NCBI RefSeq assembly: GCF_900114655.1
Contig: NZ_FOTT01000016.1
Coordinates: forward strand, 1-64,000
Origin: Candidatus Frackibacter sp. WG13
GTDB taxonomy: Bacteria; Bacillota; Halanaerobiia; Halobacteroidales; Acetohalobiaceae
Length of the DNA stretch: 64,000 nt
Direction of reading: 5' to 3'
Shown in pieces: positions 24,791-33,781 of the stretch (positions within the stretch are counted from its first letter, which is position 1; each line of letters starts with the position of its first letter). Both the position numbers and the translations under genes were made by a program. The notes under the pieces were generated by a model, which did not search any database, had not been told where the DNA came from, and was given only the letters and a program-made list of their open reading frames with translations.

Positions 24791-25288
24791 ATGCGTAATA
24801 ATAATTTGTTTATGATTATTTTAATTATAGTTTTGGTAATAAGTAGTCTTTTGATAGTTAATTCTAAATGGCTAGTAATTAAGGAATCAGAAAGTGGTAA
24901 GGTAATTTGGCAGCAGCCAGGTCAAGGTACTGTTAAGTTTGCTATTAAGTATTTGCATTCAGTGGAGCGAACGCCAGTTTGGGAATACTTTGCAGTTAAA
25001 GATGATAAGTTATATTTGACCGGGACTAAATATGAATCTTATGGTGCAGGGTTACCATTTTTAAAGCAACATACTTATGTTATAGAGGATGATAAATTTG
25101 AAATTAAAAATATCGATAAAGAGCTAAATTTAATTCCCCTACGAGTTAGTGATTATGCATTGCATAGGTTCATAATTAATAAACAAGAGTATAAATTATA
25201 CCAGATGACAGAACCTCAGAATTTAGTAATAATAAAAGTTAAAGAAAAGAGTTTATTGGCTTTATTAAAATATAAATTACTCAATTGA
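24791..25288 (+). CDS. DUF1850 membrane-anchored protein of the TRAP operon
   Basis: 165 residues from ATG 24791 (ATG 24773 lies within the hairpin stem and is in the same frame, so it cannot be excluded). One N-terminal membrane segment (FMIILIIVLVISSLLIV) precedes an extracytoplasmic beta-rich domain with FAIKYLHSVERTPVWEYFAV and GTKYESYGAGLPF, the DUF1850 signature. DUF1850 genes typically sit between TAXI binding proteins and fused TRAP permeases, as here, and are thought to be accessory to transport. Confidence 0.88.
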   Translation: MRNNNLFMIILIIVLVISSLLIVNSKWLVIKESESGKVIWQQPGQGTVKFAIKYLHSVERTPVWEYFAVKDDKLYLTGTKYESYGAGLPFLKQHTYVIEDDKFEIKNIDKELNLIPLRVSDYALHRFIINKQEYKLYQMTEPQNLVIIKVKEKSLLALLKYKLLN

Positions 25289-25307
25289 TTACAAAGGAGG
25301 TAATAAA

Positions 25308-27254
25308 ATGGCTGAAGCAGACAAGAAAACACAAGATACATCGAAGCTATTAAAAGAGTTTGATACTACTAGTAATTTCAGAAATTATACAGGAATTATG
25401 GCTATTATTATTACTATTATTGCTGTTGGGATGTCTCTGTTCCATCTTTATACCGCTGGTTTTGGAGTTTTATTGGCTCTAAAACAAAGGGCAGTACATT
25501 TAGGCTTTCTTTTAGTCTTAATCTTTTTATTATATCCTGCTAAGAAGAAGTGGATGGATAACAAAAAATTATTATTTATCGATTATATTCTGGCTATTTT
25601 AGGGGCAGTAGTTACTAGTTATATTTTAATTAATTATATGGAGTTAGTTAGAAGAGCAGGAATCTATACTAATGTAGATGAAATTATGGCTGGTATTGCT
25701 ATTATTTTAGTACTGGAAGCAACTAGACGAGTAATTGGTTGGGAGTTACCACTTATTTCTTCTATTTTCTTGATATATGCTTATTTTGGTCCACAAATGC
25801 CAGGGATGTTAGCTCATAGAGGTTTTTCTCTTTCAAGACTTACGACTTATATGTTCTTTACTACTGAAGGAATCTTCGGAATTCCTCTCGGGGTTTCGGC
25901 GACTTATGTCTTTTTATTCTTATTATTAGGAGCTTTTGCTAAACGAACTGGATTAGGTGAACTCTTTATCGATTTAGCAATTGCTTTGACCGGTAAAACT
26001 ACTGGTGGACCAGCAAAGGCTGCTGTAGTTTCTAGTGGTTTAATGGGTTCTATTTCAGGAAGTTCAGTAGCAAATACGGTAACTACTGGTTCATTTACTA
26101 TTCCGTTGATGCAGAATGTTGGTTATAAACCACGGTTTGCTGCAGCTGTAGAGGCATCAGCTTCTACTGGAGGACAGATCATGCCACCGATTATGGGGGC
26201 GGCAGCATTTATTATGTCTGAATTTATTGGTGTCCCATATATGACTATCGCTAAGGCAGCAATCTTACCAGCGCTCTTATACTATTTATCTGTAGGTTTA
26301 ATGGTTCATTTTGAGGCTAAGAAGTTAGGACTAAGCGGTATGAGCAAGGACCGAATTCCTAAAGTTATGGATATTTTGAAGACACGAGGACATATGTTAA
26401 TTCCTCTAGCTGCTATCTTCTATTATCTATTCCAAGGTTATACTCCACTTAGAGCAGCTTTTGTAGGTATAGTTTTAGCTTTCGGTTTGAGTTTTTTACG
26501 TAAAGATACAAGAATGAGTTTAAAAGACGTGATTATAACATTAGAAGAAGGTGCTCGAAGTGCATTAGGAGTAGCGGCGGCCTGTGCTTGTGTTGGGTTT
26601 ATTGTTGGAGTTACGACTCTAACCGGTTTAGGATTAAAATTTACGACAATTACTGTTGCTTTAGCTAATGGAAATCTCTTTTTAGCTTTAGTATTTACTA
26701 TGGTGGCTTGTACTATTTTAGGAACGGGATTGCCAACAACGGCAACTTATATAGTTTTAGCGGCTATGGCTGCTCCTGCTTTAGTTAAATTAGGAGTGCC
26801 AATCTTAGCAGCTCATTTATTTGTATTATACTTTGGAGTAGTAGCAGATCTAACTCCACCGGCAGCATTAGCTGCTTACGCAGGAGCTGGAATTGCTGGT
26901 TCTAATCCTTTAAAGACCGGAATTACAGCGGTTAAGTTAGCAATTGCTGGTTTTGTTGTTCCATTTGTCTTTGCTTATTCTCCTGAACTGTTATTAATTG
27001 ATACTAATTGGCTAGAAATTATTACGATGTCAGGTAGTGCTTTATTAGGTGTGTTAGCCTTAGCAGGAGGAGTTTTAGGTTATTTGAAGCTAGAAACTAA
27101 TTTAGTAGAGAGAGGATTGCTAATAATTAGTGCATTAGCTTTATTGATGCCTGGATTATCTAGTGATCTGATAGGATTAGTTGTTTTAATTTTAGTCTGG
27201 ATTTTACAGGATAAACGAGCGAAAGATTCAGTCGAAGAGGAGCTTGCGGCATAG
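25308..27254 (+). CDS. Fused TRAP transporter permease (DctQM type)
   Basis: 648 residues, ATG 25308 after AAAGGAGGT. Residues 30-200 form the small-subunit-like membrane part, and about 200-610 the large DctM-like part with GLMGSISGSSVANTVTTGSFTIPLM, GGQIMPPIMGAAAFIMSEF, and TILGTGLPTTATYIVLAAMAAPAL. More than 12 membrane segments. These sodium-driven secondary transporters suit a halophile. It is the last gene of the operon, followed by a strong terminator. Confidence 0.95.
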   Translation: MAEADKKTQDTSKLLKEFDTTSNFRNYTGIMAIIITIIAVGMSLFHLYTAGFGVLLALKQRAVHLGFLLVLIFLLYPAKKKWMDNKKLLFIDYILAILGAVVTSYILINYMELVRRAGIYTNVDEIMAGIAIILVLEATRRVIGWELPLISSIFLIYAYFGPQMPGMLAHRGFSLSRLTTYMFFTTEGIFGIPLGVSATYVFLFLLLGAFAKRTGLGELFIDLAIALTGKTTGGPAKAAVVSSGLMGSISGSSVANTVTTGSFTIPLMQNVGYKPRFAAAVEASASTGGQIMPPIMGAAAFIMSEFIGVPYMTIAKAAILPALLYYLSVGLMVHFEAKKLGLSGMSKDRIPKVMDILKTRGHMLIPLAAIFYYLFQGYTPLRAAFVGIVLAFGLSFLRKDTRMSLKDVIITLEEGARSALGVAAACACVGFIVGVTTLTGLGLKFTTITVALANGNLFLALVFTMVACTILGTGLPTTATYIVLAAMAAPALVKLGVPILAAHLFVLYFGVVADLTPPAALAAYAGAGIAGSNPLKTGITAVKLAIAGFVVPFVFAYSPELLLIDTNWLEIITMSGSALLGVLALAGGVLGYLKLETNLVERGLLIISALALLMPGLSSDLIGLVVLILVWILQDKRAKDSVEEELAA

Positions 27255-27277
27255 TGTTTTAAAGATTCTTAGCTAAT

Positions 27278-27317
27278 AAAAAGAGTTTCAATCGGAATTC
27301 TGATTGAAACTCTTTTT
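27278..27317 (+). terminator. Terminator of the TRAP operon
   Basis: A perfect 16-bp stem (AAAAAGAGTTTCAATC with GATTGAAACTCTTTTT) around an eight-base loop. The A/T-flanked arms make it usable in both directions; the minus-strand ferredoxin gene ends 38 bases further on. Confidence 0.93.
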
Positions 27318-27354
27318 GTATTAATCTTGTTTTAGATAGTCAATAATACTTTAT

Positions 27355-28134
27355 TTATTTCAATTTACCATCAATACTTATAATCTTTACATTAACATCT
27401 AAATCAGAATTGGCTTCCTGAACAGCTTCCTTAACGATCTGTACTAAACCTCCGCAGCAAGGAACTTCCATACGTGCTACTGTAATACTATTTAGGTCAT
27501 TATTCTTAATGATCGCTTTGAACTTTTCTATATAAGCATTGGCATCATCTAATTTAGGACAACCGATTGCTACAGCTCTACCTTTTAATAAATCTTGATG
27601 ATAATTAGCATAAGCTACTGGGACACAGTCAGCTGTAACTAATAGATCAGCATTTTTAAAGTAAGGAGCTGAAGGTGAAAGTAAATGAGTTTCTACTGGC
27701 CATTGTTGTAGTTGTGATTCTACTCTAGCTTCATTATTATCTTCATTTGTATCTTTGCTTTCATTATTTTTCTCCATCATTCTCATTCTAGCACCAGGAC
27801 ATCCTCCAGAGTGTTGAGGCTTTTGGTTAGGAATCTCTTGTCCGTGAGCTTTTTGAGCTTTCATCATTTCATTAACTGCTTCTTCACCTCGTAATTCCTT
27901 AACATGTTTTGCTGTTGCTTCTAAGTCGAATTCTTCAGCTTCTCTTTCTTCAATAACTAACGCTCCAGTTGGACATCCACCAATACAGTCACCAAAACCA
28001 TCACAGAAAGATTCATTTACTAACTTAGCTTTTCCATCAATAATCTGTAATGCTCCTTCATGACATCCAGTTACACATTCACCACATCCGTTACATTTTT
28101 CCTCGTCGATTTTAATAATTTTTCTTTTAGCCAT
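27355..28134 (-). CDS. 4Fe-4S ferredoxin-like protein with C-terminal domain
   Basis: 259 residues on the minus strand, ATG at 28134 after AAGGGG. The first cluster motif is CNGCGECVTGC (Cys14, 17, 20, 24). The second is CDGFGDCIGGCP, which has Phe where the second Cys would be, as in the CDGLGxC subfamily. Residues 65-145 are charged and contain GGCPGAR. The C-terminal half (KNADLLVTADCVPVAYANY, AIGCPKLDDANAY, VARMEVPCCGGLVQIV) has further Cys pairs. Such proteins are often near hybrid-cluster or redox enzymes; here it is alone. Redox role likely, partner unknown. Confidence 0.88.
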   Translation of the reverse strand: MAKRKIIKIDEEKCNGCGECVTGCHEGALQIIDGKAKLVNESFCDGFGDCIGGCPTGALVIEEREAEEFDLEATAKHVKELRGEEAVNEMMKAQKAHGQEIPNQKPQHSGGCPGARMRMMEKNNESKDTNEDNNEARVESQLQQWPVETHLLSPSAPYFKNADLLVTADCVPVAYANYHQDLLKGRAVAIGCPKLDDANAYIEKFKAIIKNNDLNSITVARMEVPCCGGLVQIVKEAVQEANSDLDVNVKIISIDGKLK

Positions 28135-28431
28135 TATTATCTACCCCTTTCGGTAACTTAATTTTATTGAGTAATTATTATTAGCTTGATTAGCTTGCTA
28201 TAATATTGTTAACTATTATTGTTCTCTTCTTGTCTATATGATAGCTTATTTTAGGTTTTTCATCTGTTAATTTCATCACATTAAAATCATTTAATTTATC
28301 ACAGAGGTAGTATTTTTATTGTATATTACCTTTAATTTCTGTATAAATTTAAATAATAGTCGAATAATAAAATAAAAAGTTAAGAGGTTATTGTAACTAA
28401 AAGATTTCTTAAATAGAAAGGAATATTATTT

Positions 28432-30768
28432 ATGCGTGATTATCATCGGAAAAAGGTTAGTCAGTCTCCACTATATAAATATGAGCCCTGGAAGATAACT
28501 GAGGAAGAGTTTAAGGTAGAGTACAATCATCATAATGAGACTATTTTTGCTCTTGGTAACGGCTATATGGGTTTAAGAGGTACTTTAGAAGAAGAATACA
28601 CTGGGCCATCGGAAACTACAACTCCTGGTCTTTATATAAATGGGATATATGAAATAGAAGATATGATTTATGGAGAGAAAGCTCCTGATTTGCCAGAAAA
28701 GAGACAGACGATCTTAAATTTAGCTGATTGGACCGGAATAGACCTTTATTTAGCTAGGGAAAAGTTTAATATGTTAAAAGGAGAGGTGAGTAGTTACCAG
28801 CGTATTCTGGATATGAAGGAGGGGACTTTAATTAGAGAGTTAGTTTGGACTAGTCCAGAAGGAAAGAGAGTACAGATTAAAATTGTTCGTTTCTTATCTC
28901 TTACTCATAAGCATATTGGAGTGATTAACTATAAGGTTACTCCACTTAATTTTGATGGGACAATAGAGTTTTCATCATCGATTGATGGAGATGCAAGAAA
29001 TTATCATACCTTACGAAATCAAGAAGCTTTAAAGATCAGTGATATGGGGTTTGTGGAGAAAAAAGGATATATTATTCAAGAGACTCAAAATAGTGATATT
29101 TCTATTGGTGCTGGTATCAGGAACAGGTTATCAATTTCTAATTTTGATTTTAAAGAATCCTATTTTATTCAGGAAGATAAGTTAGTGAATCAGTTTAAGA
29201 TAGAAGCTAATAAGGAGAATGAATATTGCTTAACAAAATATGCTTGTTTATATACCTCATTAGATATCGATAGAAATTATTTAAAAGACCAGATTTTAAA
29301 TGAGTTAGAGAGTGTAGTGACAAAGGGTTGGCAAAAAATTTTAAGTGAGCATAAAAATTTTCTTCGTAATTACTGGGAAGATGTAGATGTGAAAATTTAT
29401 AATAAACCAGCGTTACAGCAGGCTTTTCGGTTTAATGCTTTTCATCTTTTACAATCAACTAGTAGAGATGGGGAAGCTAATATAGCAGCTAAAGGCTTAA
29501 CTGGTGAGTTTTATGAGGGACATTATTTTTGGGATACAGAAATATATATTCTTCCTTTCTTCTTATATAGTAAGCCTAAGATTGCTAAAGAGTTATTAAT
29601 GTATCGTTATAAGACACTTGATGAAGCACGAGATAATGCTAGTAGAATGAAATTAAATGGTGCCCTTTTTCCTTGGAGAACAATAAATGGAGAGGAAGCA
29701 TCTGGATTCTTTATGGGCTCAACAATTCAGTATCATATTAATGCTGACATAGCATATGGGATCTATCAATATTATAATGCTACTAATGACTACGAATTTT
29801 TATATCGATATGGAAGTGAAATTTTAGTAGAGACTGCCCGAATGTGGGTTAGTTTAGGTGATTATATCCCTTTAAATGATAATAAATTCTGTTTTAATGA
29901 AGTGTGTGGTCCAGATGAGTATGAACCAGGCGAGAACAACAATTGCTATACTAATTATATGGCTAAATTCAATTTGAAGTCTGCAGTTAAGACAATTGAG
30001 TTAATGGCAGAAGATAGCCCTCACCATTTAGATTTATTAAAAGAGAGGGTTAAGCTTAAGGATTCGGAAGTAGAAGAATGGAAGAATATTATCCAAGATA
30101 TTTATCTTCCTTATAATGAAGAACTAGGCATTCATCCGCAAGATGATTCATTCTTATACAAAGCATCTATTGATGTAGAGAATATTGATGAGGAGGATAT
30201 TCCATTAGTTAGAAACTGGCATCCACTAATTATATGGCGTTATCAGGTGATAAAACAGGCTGATATTATTCTGTTAATGTTATTACTAGGGGATCAATTT
30301 AACTTGGAAGAAAAGAAAGCCAATTATGACTTTTATGAACCTAAGACTATTCATGATTCATCTCTATCGCCATCAATTTATAGCATAATTGCGAGTGAGA
30401 TTGGATATTATAAAGATGCTTATAATTATTTGTTACATACGATTAGAATAGATCTTGATGACTATCATGAAAGTACTTATCAAGGTATACATGCAGCTTG
30501 TATGGCCAGCTCTTGGTTAGTATTAGTGATGGGGTTTGCTGGGATGCGAAATTATAATGGACAGCTTTATTTTAATCCTTATTTGCCAGTCGATTGGGAC
30601 GGGTATGAATTTAAGATTAAGTTTCAAAATCGGCAGATTAAGGTTGTAGTTAAAGAGGATAATGTAAAGTATGAATTATTAAGTGGAGAGGAATTAAATA
30701 TTATTCATGCAGATAATGAGATTAACTTAAATCAGTCTAAACAAAGAATAGCTACTAAAGAATTATAG
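28432..30768 (+). CDS. GH65 disaccharide phosphorylase (maltose/trehalose/kojibiose type)
   Basis: 778 residues, ATG 28432 after GAAAGGA. The N-terminal beta-sandwich domain (about 1-270, KITEEEFKVEYNHHNETIFALGNGYMG) is followed by the (alpha/alpha)6 barrel with EGHYFWDTEIYILPFF and NEVCGPDEYEPGENNN, where Glu496 is the likely general acid. GH65 enzymes split an alpha-glucosyl disaccharide with phosphate to beta-glucose 1-phosphate plus glucose. The beta-phosphoglucomutase downstream uses that product. The exact substrate cannot be read from sequence alone; trehalose is attractive because of the TreZ-like neighbour. The 297 bases upstream are AT-rich without a recognised element. Confidence 0.93.
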   Translation: MRDYHRKKVSQSPLYKYEPWKITEEEFKVEYNHHNETIFALGNGYMGLRGTLEEEYTGPSETTTPGLYINGIYEIEDMIYGEKAPDLPEKRQTILNLADWTGIDLYLAREKFNMLKGEVSSYQRILDMKEGTLIRELVWTSPEGKRVQIKIVRFLSLTHKHIGVINYKVTPLNFDGTIEFSSSIDGDARNYHTLRNQEALKISDMGFVEKKGYIIQETQNSDISIGAGIRNRLSISNFDFKESYFIQEDKLVNQFKIEANKENEYCLTKYACLYTSLDIDRNYLKDQILNELESVVTKGWQKILSEHKNFLRNYWEDVDVKIYNKPALQQAFRFNAFHLLQSTSRDGEANIAAKGLTGEFYEGHYFWDTEIYILPFFLYSKPKIAKELLMYRYKTLDEARDNASRMKLNGALFPWRTINGEEASGFFMGSTIQYHINADIAYGIYQYYNATNDYEFLYRYGSEILVETARMWVSLGDYIPLNDNKFCFNEVCGPDEYEPGENNNCYTNYMAKFNLKSAVKTIELMAEDSPHHLDLLKERVKLKDSEVEEWKNIIQDIYLPYNEELGIHPQDDSFLYKASIDVENIDEEDIPLVRNWHPLIIWRYQVIKQADIILLMLLLGDQFNLEEKKANYDFYEPKTIHDSSLSPSIYSIIASEIGYYKDAYNYLLHTIRIDLDDYHESTYQGIHAACMASSWLVLVMGFAGMRNYNGQLYFNPYLPVDWDGYEFKIKFQNRQIKVVVKEDNVKYELLSGEELNIIHADNEINLNQSKQRIATKEL

Positions 30769-30773
30769 TATTG

Positions 30774-31028
30774 GAGTAATATCAGTTAAAAAGTTAGATT
30801 TCGTGCATAATCGAATGATGTTAGCCATTTAGAATGGAGCAGACTGGAGTAAATAAAACATGGTTAAAGTTGTTTTCTGTTTGACCGTTAGGGAGTTTGA
30901 AAACAACACATGTTTTATTTATGAAAGTCGTTGCGGAATTCGTAGGCGATATCAATTGATTATGCAAGAACCTAGATTTCAAATATAATTGAAGTGAACG
31001 AAAATATAAGAGTTTGCGAACTCTTATA
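30774..31028. repeat. Repeat-rich intergenic region between GH65 and pgmB genes
   Basis: This 305-base gap (30769-31073) has four structures: a copy of the dispersed motif (30774-30814, GAGTAATATCAGTTAAAAAG and on); a hairpin element with 12-bp arms AAATAAAACATG (30851-30862) and CATGTTTTATTT (30909-30920) and inner arms GTTGTTTTC / GAAAACAAC; a second dispersed-motif copy in changed order (30951-30994, ATCAATTGATTATGCAA then AGATTTCAAATATAATTG); and a perfect hairpin TATAAGAGTT-TGCG-AACTCTTATA near 31005-31028. No gene is credible here. Confidence 0.75.
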
Positions 31029-31073
31029 AACATTAAGCTCATTTAGTCGATAATATTCTATTGCTAAAAAGAG

Positions 31074-31727
31074 GTGATCATAATTAAGGATAAAATTAAA
31101 GCCTTCATATTTGACCTTGATGGAGTAATTACAGATACAGCAAAGTATCATTATTTAGGTTGGAAGCGTTTAGCAGAAGAAGAGGGAATAGACTTTTCTA
31201 AAGAAGATAATGAAGAACTTAGAGGAGTATCAAGACGTAAGTCACTTGAAATCTTACTGGATGGTCGAGAAGTGAGTGAAGAAGAGAAGGAAGAGATGAT
31301 GGAGCGTAAGAATGGTTATTATCAAGAGTTTATAAATGAGATTACTGAAGAAGACCTTTTACCTGGAATTAAAGAGATAATAATGGAATTAAGGAAGAGG
31401 AATTTTAAACTTGCGGTTGCTTCATCTAGCAGAAATGTTAAGCCGGTTATCAAGAATCTAGGAGTAGGAGATATATTTGATACGATCTCCGATGGGCATA
31501 GTGTTAATAATGCTAAGCCTGCGCCGGATATCTTTCTTCATACAGCAGAAAAATTAGAAGTTGCTCCAGAGAGTTGTGTAGTTATAGAGGATGCTAAAGC
31601 GGGGATAGTGGCAGCCTTAAGAGCTAATATGATAGCAGTTGGGATTGGTCCAGATGCAAGAGTAGGTAAAGCTCATTATCGCTATGACCAAGTTAAAGAT
31701 ATTGAGTTGGAGGAAATATTAGGTTAA
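31074..31727 (+). CDS. pgmB: Beta-phosphoglucomutase
   Basis: About 214-217 residues, HAD superfamily. It converts beta-glucose 1-phosphate to glucose 6-phosphate, completing the GH65 route. Motifs: FIFDLDGVITDTAKYHYLGWKRLAEEEG with the two catalytic Asp, VASSSRN (motif II Ser), KPAPDIFL (motif III Lys) and VIEDAKAGIVAA (motif IV). The start is uncertain: GTG 31074 is the only standard codon before the motif but overlaps the Shine-Dalgarno AGAGGTGAT, whereas ATT 31083 is correctly spaced. A hexamer repeat follows the stop. Confidence 0.93.
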   Translation: MIIIKDKIKAFIFDLDGVITDTAKYHYLGWKRLAEEEGIDFSKEDNEELRGVSRRKSLEILLDGREVSEEEKEEMMERKNGYYQEFINEITEEDLLPGIKEIIMELRKRNFKLAVASSSRNVKPVIKNLGVGDIFDTISDGHSVNNAKPAPDIFLHTAEKLEVAPESCVVIEDAKAGIVAALRANMIAVGIGPDARVGKAHYRYDQVKDIELEEILG

Positions 31728-31778
31728 GGCTAAGGTTGAGGTTAAGATTGAGACTAAGGTTAAGGCTGAGGTTGAGTA
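31726..31778 (+). repeat. TTAAGG/TTGAGG hexamer array, second locus
   Basis: Directly after the pgmB stop the sequence runs GGCTAAGGTTGAGGTTAAG and continues with GATTGAGACTAAGGTTAAGG and CTGAGGTTGAG: about eight imperfect hexamers of (T)TAAGG or TTGAGG form. Similar short runs are at 441-459 and 39661-39716. Confidence 0.7.
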
Positions 31779-31814
31779 ATGGCAGTTGGAATTAAATGAA
31801 AAGGTGGTATTTAA

Positions 31815-33623
31815 ATGTTTATTGGTAGAATGGGTGCTTGGATTAGCGATTATCAAAAGAAGAATGTTAAGGTTAGGGTTTTTGCTTTTGAGAAAGACGA
31901 TGTGAAGTTTGTTATTAAGGAGCGAGGTAAGAGAACAGAAGTTCCTATGATTGAGGAGAAGCCTCATCTTTATACTACTACAATAGGAGTTGAAGATTTA
32001 AATCTATTATATAAATTTAAACTTAATGATGAGCAAGAGTTGCCTGATCCTTATTCTAATTTTCAACCTAATGGAGTACATGGATTTTCACAGCTGATTG
32101 ACCATCAAGTTTATCATTGGCAGGATGGTCGATGGCAAGGACATAAGCAAGAGGAATTAATTATCATGGAGGTTCATATAGGAACTTTTACTGAGGAAGG
32201 TACATTTAGAGCAGCAGTGGATAAGCTTGATTATCTATTAGAGTTGGGCGTTAATACAATAGAGATTATGCCAATTACTCAGACGCCAGGAAGATGGAAT
32301 TGGGGGTATGATGGAACTGGTTTATTTAGCGTGAATAGTAATTATGGTACGCCGGATGATTTAAAGTATTTAATAGACTGCTGTCATCAGAAAGGGATAG
32401 GGGTAATTCTGGATGTAGTCTATAATCATTTTGGACCTGAAGGGAACTATTTACCTGAGTATGGACCTTATTTTACTGATAAACACGAAACCCCTTGGGG
32501 TCCAGCAGTAAATTTTGATGATCATTATAGTGAATATACTAGGCAGATGGTCTTAGATAATATACGTTATTGGTTAGAAGTCTATCATTTTGATGGGTTG
32601 AGATTAGATGCAGTTCATGCTATTAAGGATGAAAGTCCGGTTCACATCTTAGCTAAAATAAGTGAAACTGTAAAAATAATAGCTGATGAATTAGATAGGG
32701 AAATAGTAATAATTGCGGAGAGTGAAAGTAATGATGTGCAGTTAATTAAGCCATTAGATGAAGGCGGTTATGGCATTGATGCGCAATGGATGGATGATTT
32801 TCATCATTGTATTCATGTAACTATGACCGGAGAAGCTGAAGGGTATTATATGGATTATGGAGAGATTAAAGATTTCGAGAAAGCATATAAGAACTACCTA
32901 TATACTGGTCAATATTCAGAATATTTAGATGAAGAGCGGGGTACTGATGCCTCTCAACATCCTGGGAACCAGTTTGTAGTAGCTCTGCAAAATCATGACC
33001 AAGTAGGAAATCGAGCTAAGGGTGATAGAATTGCTACTTTAATAGAGTTTCCATATTTAAAAGCAGCTGCTGGTTTGGTCTTATTTTCGGCTTATATTCC
33101 GATGGTTTTTATGGGGGAAGAGTACGGAGAGAAGAAGCCGTTTTTATTCTTTACGGATTATCAAGATTCTGAATTACAAAAAGCAGTCTCTGAGGGACGA
33201 AGAAAAGAATTCGAAAATTTCAGTTGGGATGAAGTGCCTGGTCCACAGGATTCAGAGACCTTTTATAATTCAAAATTAACACCTAAAGATCAATGGGATA
33301 AAGAGAACCAATCGATATTTAATTTCTACAAAGATTTAATAAATTTAAGAGTCTCCCATCCAGTTCTAAAGAGATTAGATAAAGATAGATTAGAGGTAGA
33401 AGTAGATGAAGAGAAAAGAACCATTAAAGTATCACGCTGGTATGAAAATGCTAAATTAATGGCTTACTTTAATCTAGGTGAAAGTGGAGTAGCGATTAGT
33501 CATCCTGCTGGAAGACAGATATTTAATTCTAATTGGACAAGGTATGGTGGAAGAGAAGAAGGAAGAAGTGAAGAACTAAAGGAAGGTCAGATGTTGATTA
33601 TTGAAACTGAATTAAATAATTAA
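31815..33623 (+). CDS. treZ: GH13 malto-oligosyltrehalose trehalohydrolase-like enzyme
   Basis: 602 residues, ATG 31815 after AAAAGGTGG. The N-terminal domain (1-100) is immunoglobulin-like; the barrel contains IMEVHIGTFTEEGTF, GRWNWGYDG, DVVYNHFGPEGNYLPEYGPYFTD, DGLRLDAVHAI (nucleophile Asp265), AESESN (Glu302) and LQNHDQVGNR (Asp395). This set and the length match TreZ (GH13 subfamily 10), which frees trehalose from maltooligosyl trehalose. The usual partner TreY is not in this window, so a related alpha-glucan hydrolase or branching role is possible. Its GH65-pgmB neighbours would then degrade the trehalose or maltose. Confidence 0.82.
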   Translation: MFIGRMGAWISDYQKKNVKVRVFAFEKDDVKFVIKERGKRTEVPMIEEKPHLYTTTIGVEDLNLLYKFKLNDEQELPDPYSNFQPNGVHGFSQLIDHQVYHWQDGRWQGHKQEELIIMEVHIGTFTEEGTFRAAVDKLDYLLELGVNTIEIMPITQTPGRWNWGYDGTGLFSVNSNYGTPDDLKYLIDCCHQKGIGVILDVVYNHFGPEGNYLPEYGPYFTDKHETPWGPAVNFDDHYSEYTRQMVLDNIRYWLEVYHFDGLRLDAVHAIKDESPVHILAKISETVKIIADELDREIVIIAESESNDVQLIKPLDEGGYGIDAQWMDDFHHCIHVTMTGEAEGYYMDYGEIKDFEKAYKNYLYTGQYSEYLDEERGTDASQHPGNQFVVALQNHDQVGNRAKGDRIATLIEFPYLKAAAGLVLFSAYIPMVFMGEEYGEKKPFLFFTDYQDSELQKAVSEGRRKEFENFSWDEVPGPQDSETFYNSKLTPKDQWDKENQSIFNFYKDLINLRVSHPVLKRLDKDRLEVEVDEEKRTIKVSRWYENAKLMAYFNLGESGVAISHPAGRQIFNSNWTRYGGREEGRSEELKEGQMLIIETELNN

Positions 33624-33739
33624 TATTAGTTTAAAATTAGCTTTCGCATATAATCATAGGAGCAAAGTGAACGATAGGGGATGAAATTATATTGATGGCA
33701 TATATGTAGTGTGTTGAAGAACCTTAGTTATATTATTTT

Positions 33740-33780
33740 AGGCTGTTAATGAATTAATTAATTCATTAGCAGCCTTTTTT
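33740..33780 (+). terminator. Terminator after the TreZ-like gene
   Basis: AGGCTGTTAATGAATTAATT pairs with AATTCATTAGCAGCCT and is followed by six T. It lies in a convergent gap; the gap also holds a fragment of the dispersed motif at 33632-33674 (TTAGCTTTCGCATATAATC, AAGTGAACGA). Confidence 0.88.
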
Positions 33781-33781
33781 C

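Noticed and set aside
30821-31042. Reverse-strand open frame in the pgmB leader
   Set aside because: It is made of repeats and hairpins, has no Shine-Dalgarno sequence and no recognisable protein features.
31719-31967. Reverse-strand open frame across the hexamer array
   Set aside because: It is an effect of the low-complexity repeat and overlaps the conserved start of the TreZ-like protein.
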